Positions 5,938 to 8,412 of a stretch of DNA of 8,412 nucleotides are shown here, piece by piece. The notes below the pieces were generated by a model that searched no databases, was not told the DNA's origin, and saw only the letters and a program-made list of their open reading frames with translations. This DNA comes from Chitinophaga pinensis (GTDB lineage Bacteria; Bacteroidota; Bacteroidia; SXHM01), in contig CAMDBK010000120.1 in assembly GCA_945889235.1 (NCBI GenBank), forward strand, positions 1-8,412, given 5' to 3'. How positions within the stretch are numbered: the first letter of the stretch is position 1; each line of letters opens with the position of its first letter. Position numbers and translations under genes: made by a program.

Positions 5938-6636
5938 ATGCAGGAATACGAAACCAAACTAAGCATAAAATCATGGGCAGAGGCCGATCGCCCGCGCGAA
6001 AAGTTGCTTGCACATGGCAGAGCAGCATTGAGTGAAGCTGAGTTAATTGCTATTTTAATTGGTTCGGGAAATAATGAAGAATCGGCTGTTGAACTTTCGC
6101 GCAGAATATTGGCTTCAGTAAACAATAACCTCTCTGAACTTGCCAAATTGGAAGTAAGCGACCTGTGTAAATTCAAAGGCATTGGCGAAGCAAAAGCCAT
6201 CAGTATCATTGCTGCAATGGAACTGGGTAGAAGAAGAAACAAAGACAGTGCTATTGAGCGAAAAGATTTTAGAACCAGCCGCAATGCTTTTGAATATTTT
6301 CATTCAAAGCTTTCAGATTTACCACATGAGGAATTCTGGATTGTAATGCTGAACCGAGCAAATAAATTAATCAGTGACAAAAAAATAAGCGAAGGCGGAA
6401 TTTCGGGAACCGTAGTAGATGCCAAAATGGTTTTCAAACCTGCTTTGGAACAACGTGCATCTTCCATAATTCTTTGTCACAATCATCCATCGGGAAACCG
6501 AACACCAAGTATGGAAGATATTACGCTTACCAAAAAACTAAAAGAAGCCGGAAAGGCTTTAGACATTGCGGTTTTTGACCATATTATTATTTGCAACGAT
6601 ACTTACTACAGCTTTGCTGACGAAGGATTATTATAA
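5938..6636 (+). CDS. radC: RadC family JAMM/MPN+ domain protein
   Basis: A 232-residue member of the RadC (UPF0758) family. The N-terminal half (residues about 8-100) carries the usual 'SIKSWAEADRPREKLLAHG' start and a helix-hairpin-helix segment, 'KFKGIGEAKAISIIAAMELGRR' in two parts around 78-99, which suggests DNA contact. The C-terminal half is a JAMM metalloprotease-like domain with zinc ligands in H181-N-H183-P-S-G and D194 (HxHPSGxxxPSxxD), and a likely catalytic Glu in 'PHEEFW' (130-134). All motif residues are intact. The original link to DNA repair is weakly supported and the true substrate is unknown. The ATG lies 23 bases after the rpsT terminator; TATACTTTA upstream is only a weak promoter candidate. 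The stop is 3 bases before the next gene, so the two are probably co-transcribed. Confidence 0.94.
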   Translation: MQEYETKLSIKSWAEADRPREKLLAHGRAALSEAELIAILIGSGNNEESAVELSRRILASVNNNLSELAKLEVSDLCKFKGIGEAKAISIIAAMELGRRRNKDSAIERKDFRTSRNAFEYFHSKLSDLPHEEFWIVMLNRANKLISDKKISEGGISGTVVDAKMVFKPALEQRASSIILCHNHPSGNRTPSMEDITLTKKLKEAGKALDIAVFDHIIICNDTYYSFADEGLL

Positions 6637-6639
6637 TTT

Positions 6640-7794
6640 ATGCTAAAGATTTTCACCATAGTGGGTGCACGCCCTCAGATTATTAAAGCAGCTGCAATAA
6701 GCAGGGCAGTGAGGACTGTTTTTAAAGACAAAATTCATGAAAGTATTGTTCATACCGGGCAACATTATGACGAGAATATGTCGCAGGTGTTTTTTGATGA
6801 GATGGAAATTCCTAAACCGGATTTTAATCTAAATATCGGTTCGGGAACACATGGTAACCAGACAGCACGAATGGTTGAAGGAATTGAGAAATTACTGTTG
6901 GAACACAAGCCCGATGCATTAGTAATTTACGGAGATACAAATTCAACTTTGGCAGGAGCAATTGCAGCTTCTAAAATTCATGTTCCTATTGTGCATATTG
7001 AGGCGGGGCTGCGTTCTTACAACAAATCAATGCCTGAAGAAATCAACCGCATTTTAGCAGATAATGTTTCTACCTTGTTGTTTTCACCAACCAAAACGGG
7101 TTATTCCAATTTGTTGCGTGAAGGCTTTGAAGACACAGAAAAATCAGGAAGAAAAAAGTTTGAGAAAGACCACCCGGGCATCTTTCATTGCGGTGATGTG
7201 ATGTATGACAACACGTTGTTTTTTGCGGAGATGGCGGAGAAGAAGTCAAAAGTTCTTCAACAAAATAATCTTACTGCAGGAAATTTTGTTTTGGTTACCA
7301 TTCACCGCGACAGTAACACAGATAATCCAGAAAGATTAAATTCAATTTTGGAAGCACTGAATGAAATTTCGGTTGAACAAAACATAGAAATGGTTTTGCC
7401 GCTTCACCCCCGGACACTGAAAATGCTCAATGGAACTGAGTATTCAGGTATTTATGAAACGCTGAAAAAAAATCAGAAAATCAAGATTGTTCCACCTGCA
7501 TCGTTTTTTGATATGATTGTATTGGAGAAAAATGCAAAACTGATTATCACTGATTCAGGTGGTGTTCAGAAAGAAGCCTATTTTTTCAAAAAGCCATCTA
7601 TTGTTTTGCGCCCCGAAACAGAGTGGAAAGAAATAGTTGAAAATGGCGTTGCTATTATCGCAGACGCTGACAAGCAGAAAATAAAATCGGCTTATAATTA
7701 TTTTTCTTCTAAGAAAGATTTGAGTTTTCCTGCTGTTTTCGGTGACGGAAAAGCTGCGGAATTTATCTGCAGCAAAATGCTTGAAACATTATAG
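6640..7794 (+). CDS. wecB: UDP-N-acetylglucosamine 2-epimerase (non-hydrolysing)
   Basis: A 384-residue cytoplasmic GT-B-fold enzyme that interconverts UDP-GlcNAc and UDP-ManNAc, or epimerises a related UDP-sugar, for surface polysaccharides. Visible motifs are 'VGARPQIIKAAAISRA' (8-23), HTGQHYDENM (38-47), GDTNSTLAGA (98-107) with D99, HIEAGLRS (119-126) with E121, MPEEINR (131-137), H222 in 'VTIHRDSN', HPRTLK (256-261) and ITDSGGVQKE (303-312). These match the catalytic Asp, Glu and His residues of E. coli WecB. The '(F/I)IKAAAISRA' form also occurs in WbpI/WbjD-type epimerases, so the exact sugar is open. A charged stretch at about 164-180 lengthens the loop before 'CGDVMYD'. It starts 3 bases after radC and precedes a deacetylase, hinting at a glycan locus to the right. 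Confidence 0.9.
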   Translation: MLKIFTIVGARPQIIKAAAISRAVRTVFKDKIHESIVHTGQHYDENMSQVFFDEMEIPKPDFNLNIGSGTHGNQTARMVEGIEKLLLEHKPDALVIYGDTNSTLAGAIAASKIHVPIVHIEAGLRSYNKSMPEEINRILADNVSTLLFSPTKTGYSNLLREGFEDTEKSGRKKFEKDHPGIFHCGDVMYDNTLFFAEMAEKKSKVLQQNNLTAGNFVLVTIHRDSNTDNPERLNSILEALNEISVEQNIEMVLPLHPRTLKMLNGTEYSGIYETLKKNQKIKIVPPASFFDMIVLEKNAKLIITDSGGVQKEAYFFKKPSIVLRPETEWKEIVENGVAIIADADKQKIKSAYNYFSSKKDLSFPAVFGDGKAAEFICSKMLETL

Positions 7795-7836
7795 AACGCT
7801 GATTTATTAGGATTTTTATTATTGGTTATGATTTTT

Positions 7837-7903
7837 CTTTGTGAACTTTGTGCCTTCGTGGGAAATGGAGATAAAACTTTGCGCTCTTTGCGCCTTTGCG
7901 AGC
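7837..7903. repeat. Nine-base-period CTTTGYG repeat in two blocks
   Basis: Between wecB and the deacetylase gene, block 1 reads CTTTGTGAA, CTTTGTGCC, then TTCGTGGG (7837-7862). Block 2 reads CTTTGCGCT, CTTTGCGCC, then TTTGCGAGC (7877-7903). Each block holds three units of about 9 bases, and block 2 begins exactly 40 bases after block 1. The first block carries the TGTG form and the second the TGCG form. From memory, very similar 'CTTTGCG/CTTTGTG' intergenic elements recur in Bacteroidota and some other phyla and often yield spurious short ORFs; no named family is claimed. Confidence 0.75.
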
Positions 7904-7910
7904 AAATAAA

Positions 7911-8412
7911 ATGCTGATATACACCCATCGTATCACTAACCGTCTTGAATATATTTTCAAACAGGTTTTTACAGAAATGCTGGGTATTTCCTATACACTT
8001 ACAACTGACGAGGAAGCCTTTGTTGCAAGCGAACTTCCCAAAATAAGTTATGCTTACAATCCTGTTGGTGATGAACTTTTCTTTCAGGCTAAAAACCTGT
8101 TATTTGAAACAGGAATCAATGAACAAAATATCAGTGTTATTGATTGGGAAAAAACCAAAGCATTTTTCTCTACAGGCAAAAAATCTGTGTTGCCTTTTGA
8201 CCCATTTGCAGCTTCGTTTTTTCTGTTGAGTCGCTACGAAGAATGTTTGCCGCACAGACGTGATAACTACGACCGTTTTGAAGCCAATGAAAGCATTGCA
8301 TACCAATATGGTTTCTTAAAAAAACCGGTGGTAAATATCTGGGTAAAAAAAATAAAAGTGTTGCTGAAAGAGAAATATCCTCAATTGCAGTTCCGTGAAA
8401 ATACATACCAAT
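7911..8412 (+). CDS. Polysaccharide deacetylase family protein, N-terminal part (truncated by window edge)
   Basis: An open frame runs from ATG 7911 to the right edge, 167 codons without a stop. It starts MLIYTHRITNRLEYIFKQVF and contains 'PKISYAYNPVGDELFF', then 'LPFDPFAASFFLLSRYEE' (about residues 95-112) and 'ESIAYQYGFLKKPVVNIW'. This matches my memory of the N-terminal DUF7033-type domain that precedes a NodB-like polysaccharide deacetylase domain in many Bacteroidota proteins. The catalytic domain itself would lie beyond the window, so enzyme activity is inferred from the family only. It follows the epimerase on the same strand after 116 bases holding the 9-base repeat, with no clear promoter of its own. 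A role in surface or exported glycan modification is likely. Confidence 0.85.
   Translation, partial: MLIYTHRITNRLEYIFKQVFTEMLGISYTLTTDEEAFVASELPKISYAYNPVGDELFFQAKNLLFETGINEQNISVIDWEKTKAFFSTGKKSVLPFDPFAASFFLLSRYEECLPHRRDNYDRFEANESIAYQYGFLKKPVVNIWVKKIKVLLKEKYPQLQFRENTYQ

Noticed and set aside
7698..7928. Minus-strand ORF of 76 codons across the repeat
   Set aside because: It overlaps the end of wecB and is made largely by translating the CTTTGYG repeat; such ORFs are typically spurious.
8100..8406. Two minus-strand ORFs of 68 and 78 codons at the right edge
   Set aside because: They are antisense to the deacetylase reading frame, which has a recognisable family pattern and stays open to the edge.

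Overview
The window looks like a chromosomal segment of a member of the Bacteroidota, probably an environmental lineage; genus cannot be told by eye. The evidence is threefold. Several proteins are recognisably of Bacteroidota type: the secreted protein with the 'FNYQAVARDNAGN' N-terminal module, the ThiL N-terminus, and the DUF7033-type polysaccharide deacetylase. The best promoter candidate fits the Bacteroidota form (TTTG, 18 bases, TAnnTTTG). Shine-Dalgarno sequences are mostly absent, with A/T-rich leaders instead.

Layout. Positions 1-1377: the last codons of a gene that is probably dxr, followed 4 bases later by rseP (site-2 protease). Positions 1378-2586, minus strand: thiL, converging stop-to-stop on rseP, preceded 3 bases upstream by an unrecognised small ORF of 51 or 41 codons. 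Positions 2587-2659: a short divergent intergenic region. Positions 2660-4222: an AT-rich accessory block with a secreted two-domain protein on the plus strand and, converging on it, a small protein with a HEPN-like R-x4-H motif on the minus strand. Positions 4305-5469: gmk and nadD overlap by 8 bases and start with GTG and TTG. Positions 5480-5914: rpsT as its own unit, with a good promoter, a structured and repeated leader and a strong intrinsic terminator. Positions 5938-8412: radC, a UDP-GlcNAc 2-epimerase (wecB-like) and a truncated polysaccharide deacetylase, with a 9-base-period repeat between the last two.

Most genes are housekeeping: isoprenoid synthesis (dxr tail), membrane proteolysis (rseP), thiamine diphosphate (thiL), GDP (gmk), NAD (nadD), translation (rpsT). 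The wecB-deacetylase pair suggests the start of a surface polysaccharide region. I see no convincing complete new multi-gene system. The points most worth a second look are the HEPN-like gene and its secreted neighbour, the small ORF ahead of thiL, the rpsT leader, and the repeat at 7837-7903.
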